A stretch of 64,000 nucleotides of DNA from Arthrobacter wenxiniae (GTDB lineage Bacteria; Actinomycetota; Actinomycetes; Actinomycetales; Micrococcaceae), in the NCBI RefSeq assembly GCF_013376105.1, contig NZ_JAAMFM010000007.1:1-64000 (forward strand), in the 5' to 3' direction. A model generated the notes under the pieces. It was not told where the DNA came from. It was given only the letters and a program-made list of their open reading frames with translations, and ran no database searches. Shown piece by piece: positions 21,115-29,860 of the stretch (position 1 is the first letter of the stretch; each line of letters starts with the position of its first letter). Both the position numbers and the translations under genes were made by a program.

Positions 21115-21154
21115 GGTGGGGACACAATTTTTCTTTTTCATGCAGGGGAGATCC

Positions 21155-21451
21155 ATGGCTGCGATCAACCGTGAGCAGGTGGCGCATCTGGCGCAACTGG
21201 CCCACATCGAGATGAGCGACGACGAACTGGACCGCATGGCCAATGAACTGGCCGTGATTGTCGATTCCGTCAAGAGCGTCAGCGAGGCCGCCGGGGCGGA
21301 CGTCCCGGCCACGTCCCACCCGATCCCGCTCACCAACGTCATGCGCGAGGACGTGGTGGGCCATGTGCTCACCGCCGAAGAGGCACTTTCCGGTGCCCCG
21401 GATTCCGCGGACGGCCGCTTCAAGGTGCCCGCAATCTTGGAGGAGAGCTAA
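21155..21451 (+). CDS. gatC: Glutamyl-/aspartyl-tRNA amidotransferase subunit C
   Basis: A 98-residue GatC, the small subunit that holds GatA and GatB together in the enzyme that turns misacylated Glu-tRNA(Gln) or Asp-tRNA(Asn) into the amidated form. The INREQVAHLAQLAHIEMSDDEL N-terminal helix and the Pro-rich LTNVMREDVV region are typical. GCAGGGGAGATCC before the ATG at 21155 is the ribosome-binding site. It leads the operon gatC-gatA-gatB; gatA follows after three bases. Confidence 0.95.
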   Translation: MAAINREQVAHLAQLAHIEMSDDELDRMANELAVIVDSVKSVSEAAGADVPATSHPIPLTNVMREDVVGHVLTAEEALSGAPDSADGRFKVPAILEES

Positions 21452-21454
21452 GCC

Positions 21455-23032
21455 ATGACCGCCCATGAACTGATCCGCTCCAGCGCGGCCGAAATGGCCG
21501 CCAAGCTGGCCTCCGGGGAGATCACCTCGGTTGAGCTGGTCCAGGCACACCTGGACCGCATTGCCGCCGTGGACGGCGGGGAGCGCGGCGTCAACGCGTT
21601 CCTGCACGTCAACACGGAGGAAGCCCTGGCCGTCGCGGCCGACGTCGACGCCCGCCGCGCCGCCGGGGAGCAGCTCCACGAGCTCGCCGGCGTCCCGATC
21701 GCCGTCAAGGACCTGATCGTGACGAAGGGCCAGCCCACCACGGCCGGCTCCAAGATCCTCGAGGGCTGGATGAGCCCCTACGACGCCACGGTGGTTAAGA
21801 AGCTCCGCGCCGCCCGCATGCCCATCCTCGGCAAGACGAACCTTGACGAGTTCGCCATGGGCTCCTCCACCGAGCACTCCGCCTACGGACCCACCCGCAA
21901 CCCCTGGGACCTGGACCGGATCCCCGGCGGTTCCGGCGGGGGCTCCGCGGCAGCCGTCGCCGCCTTCGAGGCCCCGCTGGCCCTCGGCACGGACACCGGC
22001 GGCTCCATCCGCCAGCCCGGCGCCGTCACCGGCACCGTGGGCGTCAAGCCCACCTACGGCGCCGTGTCCCGCTACGGCGCCATCGCCATGGCGTCCTCGC
22101 TGGACCAGATCGGCCCGGTCTCCCGGACCGTGCTCGACTCGGCCCTGCTGCAGGAAGTCATCGGCGGGCACGACCCCTTCGATTCAACGTCGCTGACCGA
22201 TCCATCCACCGGCCTGGCCGACGCCGCCCGGCTGGGCAACGTTGCCGGCATGAAGATCGGCATCATCAAGGAACTGCACGGCGAGGGCTACCAGGCCGGC
22301 GTCGAAAACCGCTTCAACGAATCCCTGGAGCTGCTGCGCGGCGCCGGCGCCGACATTGTGGAGGTTTCCTGCCCCAACTTCGGCTACGCGCTGGGCGCCT
22401 ACTACCTCATCATGCCGTCCGAGGCCTCCTCCAACCTGGCCAAGTTCGACGGCGTGCGCTTCGGCATGCGCAGGCTGCCCGCCGAAGGCCCGCTCACCAT
22501 TGAGCGCGTCATGGGCGCCACCCGCGCCGCCGGCTTCGGCGACGAGGTCAAGCGCCGCATCATCCTGGGCACCTACGCCCTGAGCGCCGGCTACTACGAC
22601 GCCTACTACGGCTCGGCCCAGAAGGTGCGCACCCTGATCCAGCGTGACTTTGCCGCCGCGTTTGAGCAGGTGGACGTGCTGATCTCCCCCACGGCGCCCA
22701 CCACGGCGTTCAAGCTGGGCGAGAAGCTCAACGACCCCCTGGCCATGTACCTCAACGACGTCGCCACCATCCCGGCCAACATGGCCGGGGTCCCCGGCCT
22801 GACCCTGCCCGGCGGCCTGGCGGAGGAGGACGGACTGCCCGTCGGCATCCAGCTGCTGGCCCCGGCCCGCGAGGACGCCCGCCTGTACCGCGTGGGCGCC
22901 GTGCTCGAATCCCTGATCGAGGCACAGTGGGGCGGCCCGATCCTGGACCGGGCGCCTTCGCTGGTCGAAACGGTGGTCGAGCCTGTCGAGACCCTTGATT
23001 ATGTCGAGACCACAGCCAAGGAGGCCAACTAA
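21455..23032 (+). CDS. gatA: Glutamyl-/aspartyl-tRNA amidotransferase subunit A
   Basis: A 525-residue amidase-signature enzyme that releases ammonia from glutamine for GatB. The Lys-cis-Ser-Ser triad reads as Lys85 (PIAVKDL), Ser160 (IPGGSGGGS) and Ser184 (DTGGSIRQP). The C-terminus is longer than usual and ends in a [22 protein letters not shown] tail, which is encoded by a REP-like palindrome (22972-22993). It overlaps gatB by one base (TAATG), so the two are translationally coupled. Confidence 0.95.
   Translation: MTAHELIRSSAAEMAAKLASGEITSVELVQAHLDRIAAVDGGERGVNAFLHVNTEEALAVAADVDARRAAGEQLHELAGVPIAVKDLIVTKGQPTTAGSKILEGWMSPYDATVVKKLRAARMPILGKTNLDEFAMGSSTEHSAYGPTRNPWDLDRIPGGSGGGSAAAVAAFEAPLALGTDTGGSIRQPGAVTGTVGVKPTYGAVSRYGAIAMASSLDQIGPVSRTVLDSALLQEVIGGHDPFDSTSLTDPSTGLADAARLGNVAGMKIGIIKELHGEGYQAGVENRFNESLELLRGAGADIVEVSCPNFGYALGAYYLIMPSEASSNLAKFDGVRFGMRRLPAEGPLTIERVMGATRAAGFGDEVKRRIILGTYALSAGYYDAYYGSAQKVRTLIQRDFAAAFEQVDVLISPTAPTTAFKLGEKLNDPLAMYLNDVATIPANMAGVPGLTLPGGLAEEDGLPVGIQLLAPAREDARLYRVGAVLESLIEAQWGGPILDRAPSLVETVVEPVETLDYVETTAKEAN
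22972..22993. repeat. REP-like palindrome inside the gatA 3' end
   Basis: GGTGGTCGAGC-ctg-TCGAGACC lies within the last 20 codons of gatA. It has the same arms as the intergenic element at 24552-24589 after gatB. Part of the GatA tail is therefore read from a repeat element. Confidence 0.65.
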
Positions 23033-24540
23033 TGAGCACCGACACCATCGTCTCCTTCGAGGAAGCCATGGAAAAGTACGATCCCGTCCTTGGCTTTGAG
23101 GTCCACGTGGAGCTGAACACCAAGACCAAGATGTTCTCCTCCGCCCCCAACGTCTTTGGCGACCAGCCCAACAGCAACGTCAACGAGGTATGCCTGGGCC
23201 TGCCCGGCGTGCTGCCCGTGGTGAACAGGAAGGCCGTGGAGTCCTCGATCCTGATCGGCCTGGCGCTGAACTGCAAGATCGCCCCGCACTGCACCTTTGC
23301 CCGGAAGCAGTACTTCTACCCGGACACCCCCAAGAACTTCCAGACGTCCCAGTACGAGGACCCGATCTGCTACGACGGCTGGATCGACATCGAGCTGGCG
23401 GACGGCACGGTGTTCCGCGTGGAGATCGAACGCGCGCACATGGAGGAGGACGCCGGCAAGCTGACGCACATGGGCGGGGCCACCGGCCGCATCCAGGGCG
23501 CCGATTTCTCCCTGGTGGACTACAACCGCTCCGGCGTGCCGCTCGTGGAAATTGTCACCAAGCCCATCGAAGGCGCCGGCTCCCGCGCCCCTGAACTGGC
23601 CAAGGCCTACGTGGCCGCCATCCGGGAAATCGTGAAGAACCTGGGCGTTTCCGACGCCAGGATGGAACGCGGCAACGTCCGCTGCGACGCCAACGTCTCC
23701 CTGCGCCCCTACGGCCGGGAAAAGTTCGGCACCCGCACCGAGACCAAGAACGTGAACTCGCTGCGCGCCGTCGAAAACGCCGTCCGCTTCGAGATCCAGC
23801 GCCACGCGGCCGTGCTTGATTCCGGTGTGGCCATCACGCAGGAAACCCGCCACTGGCACGAGGACACCAAGTCCACCACGTCCGGGCGCCCCAAGTCCGA
23901 CGCCGACGACTACCGCTACTTCCCGGAACCGGACCTGGTGCCCATCGTCACCACGGCCGAGTGGGTCGAGGAGCTGCGCTCCCGCCTGCCCGAGCCGCCG
24001 GCCGAGCGCCGCAAGCGCCTCCAGGCCGACTGGGGCTACACGGACCTGGAATTCCGCGACGTGGTCAACGCCGGCCTCATGGACGAGATCGAGGAAACCG
24101 TGGCGGCCGGCGCCACGGCCGCGGCCGCCCGCAAGTGGTGGATGGGCGAGATCGCCCGCCGCGCCAAGCTGGCCGACGTCGACCCCGCCGCGCTGGGCGT
24201 CACGCCCGCCGTCGTCGTGGAGATCGAGAGGCTCATCGCGTCCGGCGCCATCAACGACAAGCTGGCCCGCAAGGTCCTCGATGGCGTCCTCGACGGCGAA
24301 GGCACGCCGGCCGAGGTTGTCGAGAAACGCGGCCTGGCCGTGGTGTCCGACGACGGCGCCCTCCAGGCCGCCATCGACGAGGCCCTCGCCGCCCAGCCCG
24401 ACGTTGCGGAGAAAATCCGCGGCGGCAAGGTCCAGGCCGTCGGCGCGATCGTCGGCGGCGTCATGAAGGTCACCCGCGGGCAGGCCGACGCCGGCCGCGT
24501 CCGCGAGCTGATCCTGGCGACGCTCGGGGTCGAGGGCTAG
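23032..24540 (+). CDS. gatB: Glutamyl-/aspartyl-tRNA amidotransferase subunit B
   Basis: A 502-residue GatB, the subunit that activates the glutamyl/aspartyl group with ATP and transfers ammonia to it. The GatB/E signature appears early ([21 protein letters not shown]... [12 protein letters not shown]) and the ED(A)G-type [13 protein letters not shown] motif follows. The C-terminal YqeY-like tail that binds tRNA is complete. It ends the gatCAB operon and is followed by a REP-like palindrome. Confidence 0.95.
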   Translation: MSTDTIVSFEEAMEKYDPVLGFEVHVELNTKTKMFSSAPNVFGDQPNSNVNEVCLGLPGVLPVVNRKAVESSILIGLALNCKIAPHCTFARKQYFYPDTPKNFQTSQYEDPICYDGWIDIELADGTVFRVEIERAHMEEDAGKLTHMGGATGRIQGADFSLVDYNRSGVPLVEIVTKPIEGAGSRAPELAKAYVAAIREIVKNLGVSDARMERGNVRCDANVSLRPYGREKFGTRTETKNVNSLRAVENAVRFEIQRHAAVLDSGVAITQETRHWHEDTKSTTSGRPKSDADDYRYFPEPDLVPIVTTAEWVEELRSRLPEPPAERRKRLQADWGYTDLEFRDVVNAGLMDEIEETVAAGATAAAARKWWMGEIARRAKLADVDPAALGVTPAVVVEIERLIASGAINDKLARKVLDGVLDGEGTPAEVVEKRGLAVVSDDGALQAAIDEALAAQPDVAEKIRGGKVQAVGAIVGGVMKVTRGQADAGRVRELILATLGVEG

Positions 24541-24551
24541 CTTCCGCGCCC

Positions 24552-24589
24552 GGTGGTCGAGCAGCGGGCGCTGCGAGCGCGTCGAGACC
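24552..24589. repeat. REP-like palindrome after gatB
   Basis: The element begins GGTGGTCGAGCAGCGG and ends GCGAGCGCGTCGAGACC, with an imperfect inverted middle. It follows the gatB stop by 11 bases and shares its arms with the copy inside gatA. It may protect or end the gatCAB transcript. Confidence 0.6.
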
Positions 24590-24730
24590 CCGCGCCCGCC
24601 CCCCGAGAATGCGCCCGTTCCACCGGGCGCAAAAACGGGGGGCGGGCGCATATTTTGGATGGGACGGCTCCTGAGGCCTTCGGGGGTGCCGGAGGGATGC
24701 GGCGGATGGCGGCTGTGGCAGGATGAAGGC

Positions 24731-25552
24731 ATGAGCTTCGGCTGGGAAATCCGTGCACGGGTGCAGTTTGAGGGCGACGCCCATGTCATGGAGGACGCCT
24801 GCGGCTTCAACGGCCCCAACGCCTGGGTGATCGACGGCGCCAGCCAGCTCCTCGAACCGATCGGGATGCCTGCCGCGTCCGACCCCCAGTGGCTCGCGCA
24901 GGCGCTGTCCATGTTTCTTGCCGGGCCGTGCCTGGACCCGGCGCGCACCGGCGTCCGTGCACGGCTGGCTTCCGCGCTGGCCTGCGTTGATGCCGCCGCC
25001 ACGCCACTGGTCGGCGCCGAGCGCGTGCGCTTTCCCTCCGCGGCGATCTCCGTGGCCCAGCTCAACGCCGACGGCGTGGAGGTCGCCAGCCTGGCCGACT
25101 GCACGGTACTGGTGCGCACGGACGACGGCGCCACCCACCTGGTGCGCGCCGCCGCCGCCGACGCCGCCGTGGACGCGGCGGCGGACGGGGCGATGGATGG
25201 GCCCGTGGATCCCGCGGAACGCCGCCGACTGCTCGTACATGACCGCGAGCAGCGCAACCTGCCCGGAAGGCTTTGGGTGGCGCGGCGCGAACCCGAGGCC
25301 GCAGACCATGCCCGCGTGGTCCAGCTGGGCCGGCCGGAGCTGATGGTGATGGCCACGGACGGGGCCTGGCGCGCGGTGGACCTGGGGCTGGTCAGCGGCC
25401 CGGAAGAGTTCCTGGCACGCACTGGGACCACGCTGGGCGCCCTCGCGCTGATGCACGAATTGCGCTGCAGGCAGGCCGAAATCGGCGAGGTGTCCGACGA
25501 CGCCGCGGTCCTGGCGCTGGCCCCGGCACGGACGCCGCGATCGCTGCCGTGA
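24731..25552 (+). CDS. PP2C-like protein phosphatase
   Basis: A 273-residue protein with PPM/PP2C signatures: MEDACGFNG with its acidic pair, WVIDGASQLL (the DGxx metal site), VASLADCTVLV, MATDGAWRAVD and a C-terminal DDAAVLAL. The family removes phosphate from Ser/Thr using two metal ions. No membrane segment is seen. The ATG at 24731 follows a GATGAAGG ribosome-binding region. Its stop overlaps the GTG start of a phosphotransferase-type kinase gene by four bases, so the pair is coupled; the partner suggests a small regulatory or resistance module of unknown target. Confidence 0.75.
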   Translation: MSFGWEIRARVQFEGDAHVMEDACGFNGPNAWVIDGASQLLEPIGMPAASDPQWLAQALSMFLAGPCLDPARTGVRARLASALACVDAAATPLVGAERVRFPSAAISVAQLNADGVEVASLADCTVLVRTDDGATHLVRAAAADAAVDAAADGAMDGPVDPAERRRLLVHDREQRNLPGRLWVARREPEAADHARVVQLGRPELMVMATDGAWRAVDLGLVSGPEEFLARTGTTLGALALMHELRCRQAEIGEVSDDAAVLALAPARTPRSLP

Positions 25553-26523
25553 CCGCGCGAATTGGCTGGGGCGAACTGCCCGAACCGGTGCGCCATGGCG
25601 TGGAGGCGCTGCTTGGCGAACCCGTGGTGGAGGCCCGCTCGCAGTCCGGCGGATTCTCTCCCGGTTCGGCCGACAGGGTGCGCCTCGCGTCCGGGCGCAG
25701 GGCCTTCGTGAAGGCCGTCAGCGCCGACGTCAACGCCACGTCCGCCGCCCTGCACCGCCGCGAGGCCGCCATTGCCTCGACGCTCCCGGACGGCCTTCCG
25801 GTCCCCGGATTCCTGGGCGCCTACGACGACGGCACCTGGGTGGCGCTGGCCTTCACCGACGTGGACGGCCGGCAGCCGGAGGAGCCGTGGGTGGAGGCCG
25901 AGCTGGTGCAGGTCCTGGACACCTTGGACGCGATGCGGCGCATCAGCCTGACCGGATCCGTTGCCTTGCCCGGCTGCGGGGACGCCCTGCGCGGAGCCTT
26001 CCTCGGCTGGGAGAAACTGGCCCGGCGGCCCATGGTGGGCCTCGATCCCTGGGCCACGGGAAACCTCGACCGGCTGGCGGGCCTGGCACGGCAGGGAGTT
26101 TCCGCCGTCGCGGGCCAATCGCTGGTGCACGGCGACCTGCGCACCGACAACATCCTGCTGACCGGTCCCGACGGCAGGAGCCCGAATGGATCAAGTCCGG
26201 GCGCCGGCGGCGCAGTGCTGGTCGACTGGCCGTGGGCCGCCCTTGGTGCGCCGTGGGTGGACGCCCTGTCCGTGCTGATCAACGTCAAGTCCCTCGACCC
26301 GGGGAGCGACCCGGAAGTGCAGTTGCGGGAGCACCGCGTGTTTTCAGGTGTGCCCGCGCCGGACGTCGACGGCGTCCTGGCCGGCTTTGCCGGATATTTC
26401 CTGGACATGTCCCGCAGGCCGGACTCGCCCGGGATCCCCACGCTGCGCGCCTTCCAGCGGAAGCAGGGCGACGCCCTCATCGGCTGGCTCAAGCTCCGCC
26501 TGCCCCCTCGCCGTACGGGATAA
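25549..26523 (+). CDS. Aminoglycoside-phosphotransferase-family kinase
   Basis: A 324-residue APH/choline-kinase-fold protein. The catalytic Brenner motif SLVHGDLRTDNILL and the metal-binding VLVDWPWAALG are both intact. Such kinases phosphorylate small molecules or, less often, proteins; the substrate is unknown and antibiotic resistance should not be assumed. The start is GTG at 25549, overlapping the PP2C stop. A longer upstream reading in the same frame is antiparallel-free but overlaps the PP2C gene and is unlikely. Confidence 0.75.
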   Translation: MTARIGWGELPEPVRHGVEALLGEPVVEARSQSGGFSPGSADRVRLASGRRAFVKAVSADVNATSAALHRREAAIASTLPDGLPVPGFLGAYDDGTWVALAFTDVDGRQPEEPWVEAELVQVLDTLDAMRRISLTGSVALPGCGDALRGAFLGWEKLARRPMVGLDPWATGNLDRLAGLARQGVSAVAGQSLVHGDLRTDNILLTGPDGRSPNGSSPGAGGAVLVDWPWAALGAPWVDALSVLINVKSLDPGSDPEVQLREHRVFSGVPAPDVDGVLAGFAGYFLDMSRRPDSPGIPTLRAFQRKQGDALIGWLKLRLPPRRTG

Positions 26524-26543
26524 CCCCCTTCACCTGCCTTGGC

Positions 26544-26565
26544 GGAGGTGGTGATCTCCAACCTC
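26544..26565. repeat. Short palindromic repeat, copy 1
   Basis: GGAGGTGGTGATCTCCAACCTC, with GGAG...CTCC and GAGGT...ACCTC arms. The same GGTGGTGATCTCCA core occurs twice more at 47684-47732, also just after a stop codon. Confidence 0.6.
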
Positions 26566-26668
26566 ACCGGATGAATATGAGTGATTCGGATTTGTAATGC
26601 CGCTTTGCGATCACCAAATTTCAGGAAAGCATGGAGTGAACGCACCCGACCACCTTGGAGCCGAGCCC

Positions 26669-29600
26669 ATGCCCACCCCTGAAACAGCCGCGCCAGCCAT
26701 CCGCGCCATCGTCCCGCCCGCACGCCTCCACCCGGAGCTCGACTGCGGCACGGGGGAGTGGGACAAGCTCCTGTACGGCAATCACCGGATTGTGGTGGAG
26801 GTCGCCGCGGCGGGCGGCGCGGGCGAAGGCGGTCCGGACCGTTCAGGCGGAAGGTTCATGGCCTGCACCACCACCCTCCCGTGGCGCCGCCAGGACCCCG
26901 TCCCCGCCGCCGTGGACGTCATCGTGGTTTCCGCCGCCACGGGTTCGCGCGTCCGGAATGTGGTGGCCGGCGAACACACCCCCGCGGCCGGCACCTTCAC
27001 CTTTGAGCCCGTGGACGGCGCCGGGCCCTACTACTTTTACTACCTGCCCTACGCCATGGCGGGCCCCGCGCACTACCCGCAGGCCCATTACCTCCCGGCA
27101 CGTCCGACGGCGGACCCGGCCTGGGTGCGCGACGTCGCCGCGAGCGGGTGGGCGGGCGGGCATGCGCTGCCGGACGGCGGCCACCCGGCAGCGCCCGCCG
27201 TGCGGTACGAGGCCGCCAGCGCGTGGGATTCCTTCGCACCGATGAACTTCGCCGCCACGGACCACGAGCTCGCGGACCTGCACGCACGCCATGCCGGCGC
27301 CGCGTTCCTGCTGTTCGCTGAGGACCGGCAGCACCCCATCTCGATGCGCACGGCCGTGCCGGCGCACTGGGCCGCCGGCGGTCCCGTGGCGGTTGCGTCG
27401 CCGGACGCCGGACCGGCGGGCGGCGGGCAGTCGGGCCGGGGCCCGGCGGCCCGTGCCGGGCAACTTGCGGCGGGGGCGCGGCCCGGCGAGGACTACGTGC
27501 TGCAGCTGGGGCTGTACGCGCTGGAGGACCTGGACGGCATCACCGTGTCCGTGGCCCCGTGCGGCACGGAAAACGGCGCCGCCGGCCCGGACGGTGCGGC
27601 ACGCTGCATCACCACGGCCGGCGTTGACCGGCTGGGCCGGCCGTTCGCCCAAACACTGGACGTGGACAAAGGCTCCGTCCAGGCGCTCTACGTGGTGCTC
27701 CCCGTCCCGAAGGATGCCGCCGGAAGCACTGTGCAGGCGCTCGTCACCGTGTCGGGTCCCGCCGGAACCGCCGCCGTGGAACTCCGCCTGGAGGTCGCGC
27801 CCGGAGCCGACGCAGCGGGCGGGTCAACGGCTGCCGGCCCGGGCGACCCCCAACTGCTGCACCGCCTCGCCTGGCTGGACTCCACCCTGGGCCAGGACGA
27901 CGAACTCGTCCGGCCCTTCACGGCGGTCACCCTGGACGAGGCCACGCGGACGCTGGGCATCCTCGGCCGCACCGTGGTGCTGGCTGCCAACGGCCTGCCG
28001 GAGCAGCTTTCCTCAACCTTCACGGCGGCGGTCACCGGCACGGACGGGCCCGCGAGGGAGCTGTTGGCCCGGCCGCTCAGCCTGGATCCGCTCCCCACCG
28101 CCGGCCCCGTTGCCTGGCACCATTCGCGCTTGAAGTTCACAGCCCACGGGCCGGCCCGGATCGGCTGGAGCTGCACCTGGACCAGTCCCGGCACGCCCCT
28201 CACGGTCGCCGTCGAAGGGCAGCTGGAGGCCGACGGCGCGGCGGACTTTGCCGTGCGGCTGCACCTGCCCCGCGCGGCGGGCACCGCGGTGAAACTGGAC
28301 GATGTGCGCCTTGTCCTGCCCCTCCGCGGGGACGCCGTGCCGTACGCCATGGGCCTGGGCGTGCCCGGCGGGCGGCGCCCCGCGTCGCTCGACTGGACCT
28401 GGGACGTGGCCCACCGCAACCAGGACTCGCTCTGGCTCGGCGACGCCGGCATCGGGGTCCAGCTGGCCCTGCGGGACAGCAACTACGAGCGCCCGCTGAA
28501 CACCAACTTTTACCGCGAGAAGCCGCTGAAGGAGCCCGCCTCGTGGGCCAATCCGGAGAATTCCGGCACCCCGGGCGCGCCGGGAGCCGCGGGAGTCACG
28601 CTCCGTGAGGAGCAGGCGGGGGGAGCGGGCGCCGTCGTGCTTGAGGCGTTCAGCGGGGGGCGGACCATGGCGCCGGGGGACCGGCTCAACTACGGCTTCC
28701 GGCTGCTGCTGACCCCGTTCAAGCCCATCGAGCCGCGGCGGCAGCTGGCCAACCGCTACTTCCACGGGCAGGGCAGCGTGACGGACGTGGCGGCGGCCGG
28801 CGCCACCGTCATCAATGTCCACCACGCCACCGCGCTGGCGCCGTACATCAACGACCCCCTGCTCAGCGCCGGCGGACTGGCGCGGTACACCGCCGAGGCC
28901 CATGCCGCGGGGCTGAAGGTCAAGGTCTATGACACAGTGCGGGAACTGACGGCGCACAGCCCGGAGCTGCTGGCGCTGATGTCGCTGGGCGGTGAGATTT
29001 TCAGCGCCGGGCCCGGCAGGGGGCACATATGGCTGCAGGAACATGCTGGCGACGACTACGTTTCGGCCTGGTATGCGCCCAATGTTGACGATGTCGCGGT
29101 GGTGACGGCGGGGGAGTCGCGCCTGCACAACTGGTACGTCCGAGGGCTGGACGACCTGCTGCGCCAGACCGGGGTGGACGGCATCTACCTGGACGACATC
29201 GCCTTCGACCGGCACGCCATGAAGCGCGTCCGCAAGGTGCTCCAGCGGCGCTGCGCAGACCCGGAGGTCGACATCCACTCGGCCAACCAGTTCAACGAAA
29301 AGGACGGCTTCGCCTCAAGCGCCAACATGTACTTGGAACAGCTGCCGTACACCGACAGGCTGTGGCTCGGGGAGTACTTTGACTACGAAGCCACCGATCC
29401 GGCGTACTGGCTGGTGGAGGTTTCCGGGATCCCGTTCGGGCTGATGGGGGAGATGCTCGAGGGCGGAGGAAACCCGTGGCGGGGCCTCGTTTTCGGCATG
29501 ACCGGGCGGGCGCCGGGCGTGGACAACCGGCCAATGTGGGAGTTTTGGGCCGCACACGGGCTGGAGGCGGCGGAGATGGTGGGGCACTGGGACCCCGGCG

Positions 29601-29860
29601 CGCCGGTGCGGACCAGCAACCCGGACGTGCTGGCGACGTCGTGGATCACTCCTGCCGGGCTGGTGACGGCGCTGGCGAGCTGGGCGGACGGGCCCGCCTC
29701 CGTGACACTGGAGTTTGGACCGGCGCTTGGGGAGCTTTCCGCCGCGCGGGTGCTCGCCGAGGCGATTCCGGGCTTCCAGGACGCGGCGGACTACCGGCCC
29801 GGCGAAGCCATCACGGTGGACCCCGGGCGCGGCATGGTGCTGGTCATCAACCGGCGGTGA
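26669..29860 (+). CDS. DUF6067-type glycoside hydrolase domain protein
   Basis: A 1063-residue protein without a signal peptide, so probably cytoplasmic. The N-terminal 400 or so residues look like beta-rich accessory domains. The C-terminal half resembles the DUF6067 hydrolases: TVRELTAHSPELLALMSLGGE, then LQEHAGDDY, the barrel motif GVDGIYLDDIAFDR (Asp842, Asp843), IHSANQFN, then LWLGEYFDYE (Glu902) and VEVSGIPFGLMGEM. The Asp and Glu residues are candidate catalytic acids. ATG 26669 with GGAG eight bases before it is preferred over ATG 26597. It converges on the formylglycine-generating enzyme gene with a 14-base overlap. The sulfatase-containing neighbourhood suggests a sulfated or acidic oligosaccharide substrate; this is inference. 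Confidence 0.75.
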   Translation: MPTPETAAPAIRAIVPPARLHPELDCGTGEWDKLLYGNHRIVVEVAAAGGAGEGGPDRSGGRFMACTTTLPWRRQDPVPAAVDVIVVSAATGSRVRNVVAGEHTPAAGTFTFEPVDGAGPYYFYYLPYAMAGPAHYPQAHYLPARPTADPAWVRDVAASGWAGGHALPDGGHPAAPAVRYEAASAWDSFAPMNFAATDHELADLHARHAGAAFLLFAEDRQHPISMRTAVPAHWAAGGPVAVASPDAGPAGGGQSGRGPAARAGQLAAGARPGEDYVLQLGLYALEDLDGITVSVAPCGTENGAAGPDGAARCITTAGVDRLGRPFAQTLDVDKGSVQALYVVLPVPKDAAGSTVQALVTVSGPAGTAAVELRLEVAPGADAAGGSTAAGPGDPQLLHRLAWLDSTLGQDDELVRPFTAVTLDEATRTLGILGRTVVLAANGLPEQLSSTFTAAVTGTDGPARELLARPLSLDPLPTAGPVAWHHSRLKFTAHGPARIGWSCTWTSPGTPLTVAVEGQLEADGAADFAVRLHLPRAAGTAVKLDDVRLVLPLRGDAVPYAMGLGVPGGRRPASLDWTWDVAHRNQDSLWLGDAGIGVQLALRDSNYERPLNTNFYREKPLKEPASWANPENSGTPGAPGAAGVTLREEQAGGAGAVVLEAFSGGRTMAPGDRLNYGFRLLLTPFKPIEPRRQLANRYFHGQGSVTDVAAAGATVINVHHATALAPYINDPLLSAGGLARYTAEAHAAGLKVKVYDTVRELTAHSPELLALMSLGGEIFSAGPGRGHIWLQEHAGDDYVSAWYAPNVDDVAVVTAGESRLHNWYVRGLDDLLRQTGVDGIYLDDIAFDRHAMKRVRKVLQRRCADPEVDIHSANQFNEKDGFASSANMYLEQLPYTDRLWLGEYFDYEATDPAYWLVEVSGIPFGLMGEMLEGGGNPWRGLVFGMTGRAPGVDNRPMWEFWAAHGLEAAEMVGHWDPGAPVRTSNPDVLATSWITPAGLVTALASWADGPASVTLEFGPALGELSAARVLAEAIPGFQDAADYRPGEAITVDPGRGMVLVINRR

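Noticed and set aside
24605-24635. Rho-independent terminator after gatB
   Set aside because: A GCGCCCG/CGGGCGC stem is followed by A residues on the plus strand, so it does not fit an intrinsic terminator in the direction of gatB.
23029-26130. Minus-strand frame of over 1000 codons
   Set aside because: It spans gatB, the PP2C and part of the kinase gene, all of which have strong family motifs on the plus strand.
25549-26523. Aminoglycoside resistance gene
   Set aside because: The fold is APH-like but nothing indicates an antibiotic substrate, and the gene is coupled to a PP2C-like phosphatase.
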